Origin: Heterohyrax brucei
Lineage: Eukaryota; Chordata; Mammalia; Hyracoidea; Procaviidae
Assembly: GCA_028571685.1 (NCBI GenBank)
Contig: CM053143.1
Coordinates: 139,472,829-139,536,828 of the forward strand
Direction: 5' to 3'
DNA: 64,000 nt
Part shown: positions 11,649-62,211 of the stretch, one piece after another
Layout: the number at the start of each line of letters is the position of its first letter
How positions within the stretch are numbered: the stretch's first letter is position 1
Program-made: the position numbers and the translations under genes
Notes under the pieces: model-generated
The model's input: only the letters and a program-made list of their open reading frames with translations
Database searches by the model: none
Told to the model about the DNA's origin: nothing

Positions 11649-13312
11649 GCTAACCAGTTTTAAAATTGTCTCCTTATCTTTAGCTTTGGCAAATTTGATT
11701 ACAATATGCCCTGTGTCTTTCTTTTGGTATCTACCCTGTGTGGAGTTCAGTGAGCATCTTGGATAGGTATCATCTCATCTTTTGTGATATCAAGGAAGTT
11801 TTCTGTCAGCAAATCTTTGATAGTTCTGTGTTTTCCATTATCCCTTCTGTTTTGGTATTCCAGTCATTTGTAGATTATTCCTCTTGACAGAAAACCACAA
11901 AATTCTTAGTGTTTCTTGATTTTTAAAAAATTTTTTATCTGGTTTTTCCTCAGTTATGTTGGTGTCATGTGTCTTATCCTCATTCTCACTAATTTGGCCT
12001 TTTATTGCTGCAATTCTGCTCTTTTGACTTTCTACTGAATTATCTAATTCTGTAATTTTACATTAATTTTCTGAATTTCTAATTCCTGTCTCTGTATGCT
12101 TTCTTGCAGCCTGTTCAGTTTGTCATTATGCTCTGCTGCATTTTGCTTCATCTCCTTCCTAATCTCTCAAAGAGTGCTAAATATTAATCTCTTTTATTCT
12201 ACCTCTGATAAATCCAGAAGTTCCCTTCATCTGGAAAATTTCTTGATTCTTTGCTTAGGGAGCTTTCTGAAACCACTGTGGTCTGCCTTTTTAAGTGATT
12301 TGATATTGACTGTTGTTTCCATCAGTAAACTGTTGTATTTATTTATGTTTCCCTGGTATGTTCTATCTCTTGTTTTACTTTGTTTTAAAATGTCCAAATA
12401 GGCTGATCATTTATGCTAGTTTGGTTACTGGTGATTTTGAAGTTCTAATGTCCTATCTCAAAGTGATTAGAGCTCTTACTACGCATGTCAACTCAAGAGC
12501 CCATTTACTTTTCTTATACGAGATTCAGCCTAGATGTCCACATAATCAGTCATCAAGTGTGTGGTGCAAGGTCTCCCTTACTATCCTACATGGGCACAAG
12601 TGATTGGTGTAGCACAGGTATCTGGCCACAGGCTGTGAGAAAGGTAAGGGGCTAGCAGCCATCCCTGAATATCTGTGAGAGCGGCATGTCTTCCCTTATG
12701 GTTGAATCTAAGTGAAGGAACTATTTCTGCCCTGAATTTCTAGCTTAGGGGAGTAAACAGATTCCCATCTCCACCCCCTAGTTTGTTAAATTGTTCCCTC
12801 TCTGAATGTGGGAAAATGGCTCAAGATAGGCTTAAGGAGTCCTACTTCTAGCTCAGTTAATGACATCAGACTCGAGAGATGGGCACAATGCAGAGAAGGG
12901 AGGAGGAAGCACTAGAAGAATAGAGAGAGGTTTATCCCAAAGGAAAGATTGAGATCTGCACACAGTAGGTTAGAAGAAAACCATGTAGCTTTTGACAATC
13001 TAGTGCTGTTTTTCACTGTCTCTGGAGGTGCTAGTCAACTCTCCCATCAGTTTCTCCTGCTGAGAAAGATCCCCTCCAACTGCCACCACTTTGATTACTA
13101 CACTGGCTGCAGCCATTTCCAGTGGATCAGGTCTGGCCAGTCCAAGGTACTTCTGAACCTATTCTCCATTCCCTATTGCTCAACTTTCCCTTTGATATTC
13201 AGGGCTCCTATGATGTCATATGTAATCAGTTCATTTGTTCTTTGGGGTCTTTGTTGTTACAGGGATCATGGAAGTGTCTGACTCCTCTGGCATCTTAGCC
13301 CTGCCCCTGTGT
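11649..13312 (-). mobile_element. L1 5' half (5' UTR and ORF1), minus strand
   Basis: On the minus strand the segment near 11650-11790 reads like the L1 ORF1 RNA-binding domain (QDAH, TPHRVDTKRK, GHIVIKFAKAKDKE). A coiled-coil-like stretch follows upstream at about 12000-12150. The 5' start, 'gcagggctaagatgcc' near 13310, is typical of a complete L1 5' end. ORF2 is missing. Confidence 0.7.
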
Positions 13313-13559
13313 CACAGCTTAAGAACCCAAAACTTAAGAAACCCTAATATCTTATAAGGATTTAAGTAAACCTGGCCAACTTTTGTTCGACTGAGACACT
13401 ATCTTTATTACATTATACTGGACATCAAACAACTGTGCCCTCCACTCTAAAGGGAGACTTTTATGTTTATCTTCTATGACTATAAGAATCTTGTCTGTTG
13501 CATTAATTGCTGGATCTCAGGGACTACAGTTAGTTGTGCCTAGCTAAACACCATTGAAG

Positions 13560-13830
13560 GACGGGGGGATAAAAGTTTTAGGAGATGGATGGATGAATGG
13601 TGGGGTAGATGGAAAGGGGTAGAAGGGTAGAGGGGTAGAGTGATGGAAGGATAGAAGGGTAGAAGGGTGGAGCGGTGGAACATTGGAGAGATAGATATGG
13701 AAGGACAGAGAGATAGAAGGGGAAAGTTTAGAGGGATGAAGGGTGGAGGGTGGAGGGACGGATGAGTGGGGGGATGGAAGGATGGGGAAGGAGGGATAGA
13801 AGGCTAGAGGAGTGGAAGGATGGGAAGGTC
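13560..13830 (+). repeat. Degenerate GGAT/GAAGGGTA microsatellite
   Basis: About 270 bases made of variants of 'gatggaagg', 'tagaagggtagagg' and 'ggatgaagggtggag'. Almost no C occurs on this strand. The unit is not fixed. Confidence 0.8.
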
Positions 13831-14214
13831 ATCAAAGCGGAGTCAAAGCACAGATGACCCACAAGAAGCAGAGCCACCAGGTATGACTACCCCAAACCTA
13901 GCTCCCCATTCTCAAAGGCTCCAACCGCCCTTTCTGTCTTTTAGTTGTACAAGATCTTTAATTTTTCAGAGGGCTTCAGGAAGTCACACTCTACAGACTA
14001 TCCCTTGGCTTTTTGTTACTCCTAAGTAAGGATTACATCCCCAACCTATCACAAATTTCTGCTCTGCTCCATTGCATGATGCTCTCCCCGGGTAATTAGC
14101 TATCTGAAATTAACCCTGCCAGCTGCCTCATTTAGCCTGAAGCATTTTAGAGAACAAGTAAATAAGGAGGAGGCTGTCCTATAACAAATATTATAGAATT
14201 ATGGAATTAATTTA
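13831..14214. other. Intergenic sequence, nothing recognised
   Basis: No gene or nameable repeat seen. Confidence 0.4.
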
Positions 14215-14840
14215 AAAAATCACTTTGGGACTCTTAAAAGCCTATGAGCAACCATCTAAGATACTCCACTAGCCTCACCCCTTTGGGAGCAAAGGTAAAT
14301 GAAGAAAACTAAAAGACACAAGACAAACATTAATCCTAAGGACTAATGGACTAAAAATACTGCATCCTCTATCAGGCTGAGTCCAGTGTAACTAGATGGT
14401 ACCCAGCTGCCACCAGTGACTGCTCTGCCAGGGATCACAACAGAGGCTCCCAGGCAGAACTGGAGAAAAATGTAGAGCAAAATTCTACCTCCAAAAGAAA
14501 GGCTAGACTTATGGCCTGACAGAGACTGGAGAAACCCTGAGAGTATGGCCCCAGACACTCTTTTAGCTCAGTAATAAAGTCACTCCCAAGGTTAACATTT
14601 TAGACAAAGATTAGACAGGCCCGTAAAACAAAATGCCAGAGGCACACCCACCTTGTGGTAAGGACTAGAAAGCAGGAGTGGACAAAACAGCTGGTAATAG
14701 AGAACTCAGGATCAAGAAGGGAGAGAGTTGCATGCCATGAAGTTGTTAACCAGGGTCATAAAACAGTATGTGTACTAACTGTTGAATGAGAAACTAGTTT
14801 GTTCTGTAAACCTTCATCCACAGTTTAGAAACAGAAAGAA
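14215..14840 (+). mobile_element. L1 3' UTR fragment
   Basis: Runs in order with the long L1 copy in intron 3: 'cttaaaagcctatgagcaacc', 'gggatcacaac', 'gagaaaaatgtagagcaaaa', 'attagacaggcccgtaaaac' and the tail 'gaaactagtttgttctgtaa'. Confidence 0.75.
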
Positions 14841-14997
14841 AGAAATCATTTTCAGTGGCTGGATCACTGTATCCTGATTGCATGCATTTTTTTTCCAAGG
14901 AAGAAACCAAACTTGTCTTCCTAGGGAGAGAAATAATGTCTAAGAAGCTCAGATTAATGAAATGAGTATCCATTCTGGAGTTATCTTCACATAAACC

Positions 14998-15118
14998 AAA
15001 TATTATCTGCCAAGCTATGGGCCAGCAAGCTTAAGAAAATAAAGAACACCGTGGAATACTCAGGAGAAGAAAGAGTTACTTCATTCCTAATCAAATATGA
15101 AACACGGACTGGCCAACC
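14998..15118 (+). repeat. Unclassified repeat, copy A (paralogue at 17164)
   Basis: About 120 bases here and at 17164-17296 share blocks such as 'aaatatta', 'gctatggg', 'ttcattcctaatcaa' and 'gaaac...gactggcca' in the same order. I cannot assign a family. Confidence 0.6.
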
Positions 15119-15985
15119 AGGCTGTAGTTCAAGCACCATACAGAACACTGGAACTGCTTCTGTTTGGAGCAGTCAGCATGAAATATAATGAAATTCCAAA
15201 TAGAAGACAGGATACACATGTTCCAGAGGGAAGTCATTAATACCCATGAATAATGATAAAGCAAAATACCATCTGCCAGGATAATGTGGCACATCTTTTA
15301 AAATTCCAATTAGCCTATAAACTAGAGACAGGGAGCAAATACGCTCACCATGCCATATCTAACCATGTGTCCTTGGTGTCTCCACGGCTTTATGTGTAAA
15401 CTAAAATGTGGGTGACAAAAACATCACCATGTATGAATATATTTTGGAGAAAGCATTCATTTCTTTTCTTTAGGACCCAGGTGCTGTTTATGCAACCAGG
15501 TGGAGCAGAGTGTTATAGCCTGCTAATTAAGACCACATATGCACTATCACATATAGTCTAACAGTGGGGTGAAAAAATTTTATCTGTTAGAAGCACAGTA
15601 TATTAATTTTGCTGTAACGATGTGGTTGGATTTCATCGTTCTATGTATTTGGAATTGGAGATAATGAAGCATTTCTATTGCCCTGTTATCTCGGGGAAAA
15701 CTGCCTAGTTTATGATGATTTCAGATATTCTAAGCTATTTGCCTAAGCTGCATTTTATGAAGCGTGTAGCTATTAAAATCATAATACCCATTATTAGAAC
15801 TGTTGTATTATAGCATGAAAAGAAATTGCTCTGATTATAAATGCATGAAATAGTTCTATGGACTCACTAGCCCATCACTTTTCTTTGGGAAAATAGCTCA
15901 AGGAGCAAAGCAACTTACTTCTGAACACCCATACTTCCCAGTACCTGTTCCTCTTCCTACAGTTCGTTGCAGTGTAAACCACACT
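15119..15985. other. Intergenic sequence, nothing recognised
   Basis: Ordinary AT-rich sequence without supported features. Confidence 0.4.
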
Positions 15986-15989
15986 GAAT

Positions 15990-16205
15990 TAGTGCTTGTG
16001 GAATTTCAATCCCAGTATTACTATTATTCACTTGTACAATTTTGCAAAAGCCACTTAAATCTTTTGGTGCCTTGGTTTCCTCACTGACAAAATGTCTACC
16101 CTGCCTCAAAATGCTATTTTGAGGAGTAGAAAGAGGTAAGTATGAAAAGTCTTTGAAAAAGTGTAAACACCCTAGAATAGTAAAAGCCATTTTTATTATC
16201 ATGAA
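15990..16205 (+). repeat. MIR element
   Basis: The core 'gccacttaaatcttttggtgccttggtttcctcactgacaaaatg' region matches the MIR core (protein-like rule: 'cctcagtttcctcatctgtaaaatg'). Confidence 0.65.
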
Positions 16206-16839
16206 AAGATAAGAAAGCAGAGTTGTTGGCATCGTGTTAAGAGAGAGAATTATATATTTAAAAACACAAAGATCTCTCTAGGCAGGATTTGGAGCACACT
16301 GATGCTAGCACAGGCAGCCACTGTTCAGTCAGCAGGGTAACAGTTCCTGAGAAGTTGTCTCCTTTGTGGGGCTGAACGGGGTGCAGAACCAGTAACTAAC
16401 CTTACAGCCACATTTTTTTCTAGAAGTATGCCAACAAAATATGTTTAGGTATATTTGGATTGCCAAATATTTGAATTTGTGAAATAAGGAGTTACACTGG
16501 AATAGGGTACTATATTCTGAGCATTAACAACATAAATCAATTTCCATTATCCATGAGTTGGAAATAACGAGTTGTATCATTTTTTTCCCCTTATGTCATG
16601 TGATTCAGCAGATTTTAGAACACAAAAATCACACCACACGCCACATCTCATCTCCTCCTAGTGCTGTTTTAAAGACTTGATTTCTGAGCAACGTGGGGCA
16701 GAAGACAACTTTAGAAAACTGCGGATAAGCTGAAAAGCAGGTAATTCACATGCAGACATTCAGGAATTTATGGTGATAGCCATAGCTAAGACTTGGGATC
16801 AGCATCAATTTATCTTTGTTTCTAGGTATCTAGCCTAGA
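16206..16839. other. Intergenic sequence, nothing recognised
   Basis: No gene or nameable repeat seen. Confidence 0.4.
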
Positions 16840-17110
16840 AAAACACTACTACACATGCACAAGGTGTTCATGAAGTCATTTTAATGGCAAATAATTGGAA
16901 ACAAACTGTAGGTCCATTTATAGAATGTGATTGCAAAAACTTTGGTACACTGACAGGTTAGGGTACTATGCAGCTGACCAAAAAATGAGAGGGCTCTATC
17001 TGTGCTTCTCAAAGAGCTCTCTAAAACTCAATATTAAAAGAAAAAAAAGCACTTTGCAGATGATTGCATAAACTACAATTCCACTTTAAGTAAAATGAGA
17101 AGCAAAAATA
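16840..17110 (+). mobile_element. Old L1M-type 3' fragment
   Basis: The order 'ggcaaataattggaaacaaa', 'aggtccatttatagaatg', 'gtactatgcagctgacca' and 'gagggctctatctgtgc' is that of ancient L1 3' ends. Confidence 0.6.
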
Positions 17111-17163
17111 ATGGTGTGTATACACCATGGCTATTTTTCTACACGTATATGTATGTACACACC

Positions 17164-17296
17164 AAATATTACATGTCAGGCTATGGGTAGCAGGTTGAAG
17201 AAAACTACAGGCACAGTGGAATGCTCAAGAGAACACAGACTCTTCATTTCAAAGAGTTCCTTCATTCCTAATCAAGTCTGAAACATTGACTGGCCA
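17164..17296 (+). repeat. Unclassified repeat, copy B (paralogue at 14998)
   Basis: See copy A. This copy contains about 14 extra bases ('agactcttcatttc' region). It is cut off by an AfroSINE at its right edge. Confidence 0.6.
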
Positions 17297-17470
17297 GAGT
17301 CTGTGGTGGTGCAGTGGTTAAAACCATCAACTGCTAGGCAGGTCAATGATTTGAAACCACCAACAGCTTCTTTGGGAGAAAGATGTGACAGTCTGCTCCC
17401 ACAGACTTACAGCCTTGGAACCCCATGAGGTCACTATGCGTTAGAATTGACTCAGTGGCAGTCGGTTGGC
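17297..17470 (+). mobile_element. AfroSINE 1 of a five-copy run
   Basis: 'gtctgtggtggtgcagtgg', 'aaagatgtgacagtctgctc', 'ccttggaaccccatgaggtc' and 'ttagaattgactcagtggca'. Confidence 0.85.
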
Positions 17471-17663
17471 ACAGTGCTGTAGCAGTAGTTACGCCCTCAG
17501 CTGCTAACCTAAAGGTTTGTGATTTGAACCCATCAGTAGCAGCTTCATGGGAGAAAAATGTGGTCGTCTGCTTCCCTAAAGATTCCTGCCTTGGAAATCT
17601 TCTGGGGCAATTACAGGGTTACTAGGAGTAGAATTGGCTCAATGGCACACAACAACACACAAG
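17471..17663 (+). mobile_element. AfroSINE 2 of a five-copy run
   Basis: Begins 'cagtgctgtagcagtagtt', with 'cagctgctaacctaaagg' and 'agtagaattggctcaatgg', then (CAA)n. Confidence 0.85.
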
Positions 17664-17667
17664 TCTA

Positions 17668-17812
17668 TAAGGTTCCTGGGTGATCTAAGCAGTTTGTGCT
17701 TGACCAGTAAGACAGCCAGCAAGACAGCCCTGCGGATCAGTTCTACTGTGTGACACATGGGGTCTCCATGGCCAGAACTCACTTGATGGCAGTGAGCTTG
17801 TTTTTTTTTAAT
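17668..17812 (+). mobile_element. AfroSINE 3 of a five-copy run, partial
   Basis: Short copy with 'ggttcctgggtgatctaag', 'cagttctactgtgtgac' and 'cagaactcacttgatggca'. Confidence 0.7.
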
Positions 17813-17826
17813 ACATGTGTATGAAA

Positions 17827-18015
17827 GTCCCTGGGTGGTGGAAACAGTTAACACACTTGACTGCTAATTGAAAGACTGGCAGTCTGAACCCACTCAGAGA
17901 CACTTTAGAAGAAAGGCCTAGTGATCTGTTTCTGAAAGTCACAGCCATAAAAACTACAGAGTATAGTTCTGCTCTGAAACACATGTAGTTACCATGAGTC
18001 AGAACTGACTCAATA
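17827..18015 (+). mobile_element. AfroSINE 4 of a five-copy run
   Basis: Belongs to the 'agtccctgggtggtg' subtype: 'agaaaggcctagtgatctg', 'aacacatgtagttaccatg' and 'agtcagaactgactcaat'. Confidence 0.85.
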
Positions 18016-18157
18016 GATGTGTAGAAAGGGGACTAAAAAGATAAAGGAAAGAACACACACTGAAGGATTCAGTTGCACCTCAGAGAAACAGGACAAGGAC
18101 AACAAAGGGGCATGGGCAAAGGAAACACTGTACTTCATGTACTTCTATATTGTTTTA

Positions 18158-18322
18158 GGAAATTCTGGTGACATAGTGGTTAAGAACTACAGTTGCTCAC
18201 CACAAGGTCAGCAGATCAAATCCACCAGGCACTCCTTGGAAAACTTGAGGGGGCAGCTCTACTCTGTCCTATAGAGTTGTTATGAGTCAGAATTGACTTG
18301 ACAGCATCAGGTTTGGTTTTGT
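18158..18322 (+). mobile_element. AfroSINE 5 of a five-copy run
   Basis: 'attctggtgacatagtgg', 'ccaccaggcactccttgg' and 'atgagtcagaattgacttg'. Confidence 0.85.
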
Positions 18323-18756
18323 TTTATATATTGTTTGAATGTTGTATTGAATAAAAGCAGTCATGGGTTCCTTATGCAGAGGAGAAAAACACCACACAAT
18401 AAAGACAAAGAAATGAAGCAGAATCCCAAATAGGTCAAGTACTGGTCACCTTTAGGTTCAAATGATGTCGCAGGACTGACTAGTTCAAAAAGTGTATTAA
18501 ATCTTAAATGTTCTGTTAGTTCCACCAAAACCCCAAAATGGGCAAATGGGAGAGGGAAAAGCAGAATTATTACTTAAGGAGTTCTGAGTCTGTGTTAAGG
18601 GTGAAGGAAAACTTGGAAATGGATAGTAAGGATGATTCTACACTAAGACAAATGTAAGTAATGTCACTAAATTGTATAATGCAAAAATGGCTGAAACAGC
18701 TGGTGTTTTGTTATATGTCTTTTAACACAATAACAACAAAGAAAACCTAAGATGCT
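18323..18756. other. Intergenic sequence with an old L1M-like tail
   Basis: Near 18655-18740, 'aatgtcactaaattgtataa' and 'acacaataacaac' resemble an old LINE 3' end. The rest is unassigned. Confidence 0.4.
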
Positions 18757-19273
18757 TGTCATAGATTGAACTGTGTTCCTCTTTGGTGTGTGTATCAATT
18801 TGGCAGGGCCACGATTCCTAGTATTGTGTGACGGTCCACCACTTTGTCATCTGATGTGATTTCCCTGAGTGCTGTAATTCCTGCCTCTATGGTCTTAGTG
18901 AGGGGTGGTGGGGACAGTTGTGTTAATAAGGCAAAACTCCATCTATACGATCAGATTGTATCTTGAGTTGTTTTCTTTTGGTATATAAAAGAAGCAAGCA
19001 GAGAAATACAGGATCTCATACCACCAAGAAAGCAGTGCTGGGAATCAAGTGCATCCTTTGGACCCAGGGTTTCTGAAAGGTAAAGCTTCTAGTTCAGAGG
19101 ATGATTGACAAGAAGGACCTTTCTCCAGAGCCAACAGACTGAGCCTTCTCCTGGATGGAGGTGATACCCTGAATTTGGGTTGTTAGCCTACTTGGCTGTG
19201 AGGAAATTATTTCTCTCTGTTAAAGGTATCTACTTGTGGTATTTCTATTACGAGCAGCACTAGATGACTAGGA
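18757..19273 (+). mobile_element. MaLR-like solo LTR (afrotherian type)
   Basis: Runs from 'tgtcatagattgaactgtgt' to 'gagcagcactagatgactagg', in order with the LTRs at 1905 and 5399. It ends about 100 bases from the PDGFRA cleavage site, on the opposite strand. Confidence 0.75.
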
Positions 19274-19391
19274 TAATGGCATTTTACTGAAATGTTGCTA
19301 AGAAAGTAAGCTGAACAGATTTGCTATCTGATTAAATGAAAAACAAAAATGCTGGAACTTCAGCATAACTTTAAATTATGTATATATATCA

Positions 19392-19397
19392 TTTATT
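19392..19397 (-). promoter_or_regulatory. PDGFRA: Distal poly(A) signal of PDGFRA
   Basis: AATAAA on the minus strand inside an A/T-rich stretch. It sits about 2.9 kb past the stop codon, where the human mRNA end is expected. Cleavage would fall near 19365-19382. Confidence 0.75.
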
Positions 19398-19550
19398 GAA
19401 ATATAAAAATCTTCATTTACACATTTTAAAATGAAAACATGAACAGGGGTATTTGTAATACATCTTGTGTAAGTGGGCCCTCCCCATCAAATTCGTTCTT
19501 CTCACACATTCACCACACCATTGTTTTGGGAATACTTACGTATTTTTCTC

Positions 19551-19556
19551 TTTATT
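19551..19556 (-). promoter_or_regulatory. PDGFRA: Possible second poly(A) signal of PDGFRA
   Basis: A second minus-strand AATAAA lies about 160 bases before the distal one. Use of this site would shorten the 3' UTR slightly. Its activity is not known from the sequence. Confidence 0.4.
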
Positions 19557-19644
19557 ATTTCTAAAATATAATTTTTGGACATTCAAAAGTGCAACAGTTA
19601 ATGTGCCTGTGGGGAATATCACAGTTAAAAAAAATATAAACAAA

Positions 19645-19651
19645 GGCAGTG
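19645..19651 (-). promoter_or_regulatory. miR-34a/c seed match near the end of the 3' UTR
   Basis: The mRNA reads CACTGCC, a 7-base match to the miR-34a seed. PDGFRA is a reported miR-34a target in human cells. A 7-mer can arise by chance in a UTR of this length. Confidence 0.35.
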
Positions 19652-21799
19652 ATACAGCTTGTCATACATGTTTTGGCAGTATTCTCCAAGTCTATATAGA
19701 AATACATATATACACATTGATGTATAACATCATTTTATCTAATGTCCCGCTTCACAAAAATAGGACCATTTTGTAAAGATTGGCAGACCACATTTTGAGG
19801 ACATCATTGATTATCGAAAAACTCCAAAATTGTGTTTCTCAAGCCAGCTTTGATTGTCATCATAATAGAAAGCAGAAGGGTCAGCAAATTTTCTTCTGGG
19901 AACTTTTCAGGAGGTCAAAAAGGAAACAAATCGGTGGTACACTGAAAACACTGTAAAAACACGTGGTCACAAGCTCAGGTGGGAGCATTGATTGGACTTG
20001 ACACTGCTGATCTGAGAATTTTCCTCCGGCCTCAGGATGTCATACAAAGCTCAAAGTACCATCAAAACGCAAAGCAACAAGAGAAGTGAGAGTGAGTGAT
20101 AAACAGAATGCTTGAGCTTCGGTTCTAGACACGCAAAAAGTATTCCAAGTGTAACTGGCTCTACAGAGTCTATCTAGTAAGGTTTTCTTGTTTGAATTGG
20201 CTAGTCGGGCTCAGTCTTCACACTTACTATGAAAAAAGGCAGACAGGAAAGTTGGGGCTTGCAGTACAAGTACGATTAGACCAGTAGGTAGTCAAGTACC
20301 TTGTTATTGCTTTTCCACCTCCCACAGCCTCAGCTGCCACAGCACAGACAGTGACTGCAGTAATCACAGCCCATGTTTCATTCACAGGGTGTCAGCAATT
20401 AAGTGGGACTGCAAAGAATGCCAACAAACTCAAACCAACTAGCTCAAGAGTTTGGGTCGATTTGACAGTTCATCCACCAGTCTAACTTGAAAATAATCAG
20501 TAAGATTTTTTAATTGTTTTACACCAAAAGACTGACCTGGTTAGAAAAGAGACTCAGTGCACTGAACTGCATTATTTTTAAACATGTTTTCTTCTGGAAA
20601 TTACAAAGACACAAACGCACTTCCCCCATGCAGTGGGAAGTGATGTCTTTACTTTTCAGAAGAGCTGTCAAAGCAAGATTTCACTTTCTCAGCCTCAGCT
20701 AAGGCTGCAAAATGAAATTAAGGGTAGCGATTGCTGGCTATATGGCATTAAAGACAACTGACCAAAAGCCACGAATTTAAATAACAAGTTTCCTGCACGA
20801 CTGACTGCTAGCCCAGTTCCAAATTTCAAATTGCTGTTTCTCCATGGTAACTTCCTGTAACCTAAACTGATGGCACCCAAACTTGGCTGATCACAGCAGC
20901 CAGGCTGTTTAGAAAAAAACAGGTTCCTGCCCCCCCTAGACCTAATAAACCTGAAACTCTTGAATGAGGGACCCAGACTCCTGTGATTCTGGCTGCCAGT
21001 CACATTTGGGGACCACAGATTCCAGCTAATGCATGTAGAGTCTTTCCTAAACAATGCCTTTATAGTCTCAGACTCTCCAACTACTTCTCTTTGAGGTAAG
21101 AAATGAGGAAATGAGGCTGATGTTCACAGTATTCTTCTGGCTCTTTTAGGGTTTGTAGAATCAAAAATATATGTATGTTGGGATCCACCAAAGTTACCAT
21201 CAGGCATTTTAAAAACCTCTGCAAATCCAGTCTTTTTGCTGACAGTTGTGTTTTCCACTGGGAAATAACATGAAAAGTCTTGGGCATAGGTTATGCCTTT
21301 ATACTGAGAACAGTTAGGGTTTTGTGTTTTGTTTGAAATCCATTTCATCAGAGGGTAGTTAATCATTTTTAGTACAGGTAATTAGGGAATCTATTAGTAC
21401 ACAAGTAGAAAAAAACTTTTGATTTCCTGGAAGACACTACTTTTACTTTGTCACTATGTTCAACTAAATTTAATCCACTAAAGCTATTTCCATATCTTAT
21501 AGAGAAACATGTTATTTCATATAAATTCCAAAGACTGTCAAACTTGTCACCTACTTAATAACGATTTTTTTTAATTGTGCTTTTCAGTAGGGAAAAGGTG
21601 TTACATATTACACATTTAGTATTACTGATAACAGCAGAATTATTATAAACCTAGATTACAATATGAAAATGAATTGTTGGGCTTCTAAATGACCCAAATC
21701 TATTTTAAAAAGGCTGGTTAATTATTATCCTTTATCTCTTTAAAACTAAAAAAAAAAAAAAAGTAAAATGCTATAGTACCAGTACCTTTTTGATTCAAA

Positions 21800-21808
21800 A
21801 GTGGTTTT
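21800..21808 (-). promoter_or_regulatory. miR-140-5p seed match in the PDGFRA 3' UTR
   Basis: The mRNA reads AAAACCACT here, complementary to miR-140-5p bases 2-10 as I remember that miRNA. miR-140 control of pdgfra is established in zebrafish palate development. Function in this species is inferred. Confidence 0.5.
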
Positions 21809-22241
21809 GCACGTACTTCACAGGAAAGTCCAACAGCAGCTGACACCAGGTTTCAAGAGAGAAGTACATGAATGGATTGAGTGGTCTCTTCAGAAGTCCA
21901 GAGAAGACAGTTAATACAAATCTAAACACACCCTTGTTAGAGTTATTTACATAATTACAATGCTGGAGTTTTGTCGCAGTGAAAACTGTGCACACTGGAA
22001 TCTCACCAATGCCCTTGAGACATAAAGATTGTCTTCTGTGACCTATTTATCTCCTTGTCCATCTACCTCCAAACCGCACACACCGCTGAGATGCTACTAA
22101 GTGCCACACGTGGCAACACTGGAAAAGTTTGTTTCAATAAATCCCACTCATTCATACTTAGAAGGTTCCCTGAGGCCCTTGGCTGGGAACTTCTCTTTCT
22201 GTATCATCCAAGTCCTCCTCTCAACCTCTGCATTGCAATAA

Positions 22242-22249
22242 AGTGGTTT
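22242..22249 (-). promoter_or_regulatory. Second miR-140-5p seed match, near the stop codon
   Basis: The mRNA reads AAACCACT, pairing with bases 2-9 of miR-140-5p, about 57 bases after the stop codon. Confidence 0.45.
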
Positions 22250-22305
22250 CCTTAAGGTATCTAAAGGCAGCACCTGGCGTGGAAGGTGACTCCTGAGTCC
22301 ACCGG

Positions 22306-62211
<39,906 letters not shown>

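Larger units (their letters stand above)
19370..22305 (-). other. PDGFRA: PDGFRA 3' untranslated region
   Basis: About 2.9 kb of non-coding sequence follows the stop codon, in line with the long human 3' UTR. No SINE, LINE or LTR is recognisable inside it, unlike the sequence on either side, which suggests constraint. The end is inferred from the poly(A) signal at 19392-19397. An older LTR begins only about 100 bases beyond it. Confidence 0.8.

Noticed and set aside
1-19369. Possible KIT exons downstream of PDGFRA
   Set aside because: No kinase or Ig-domain sequence is seen there; in other mammals KIT lies hundreds of kilobases away.
21081-21366. Open frames within the PDGFRA 3' UTR
   Set aside because: They overlap each other in different frames and have no family resemblance.
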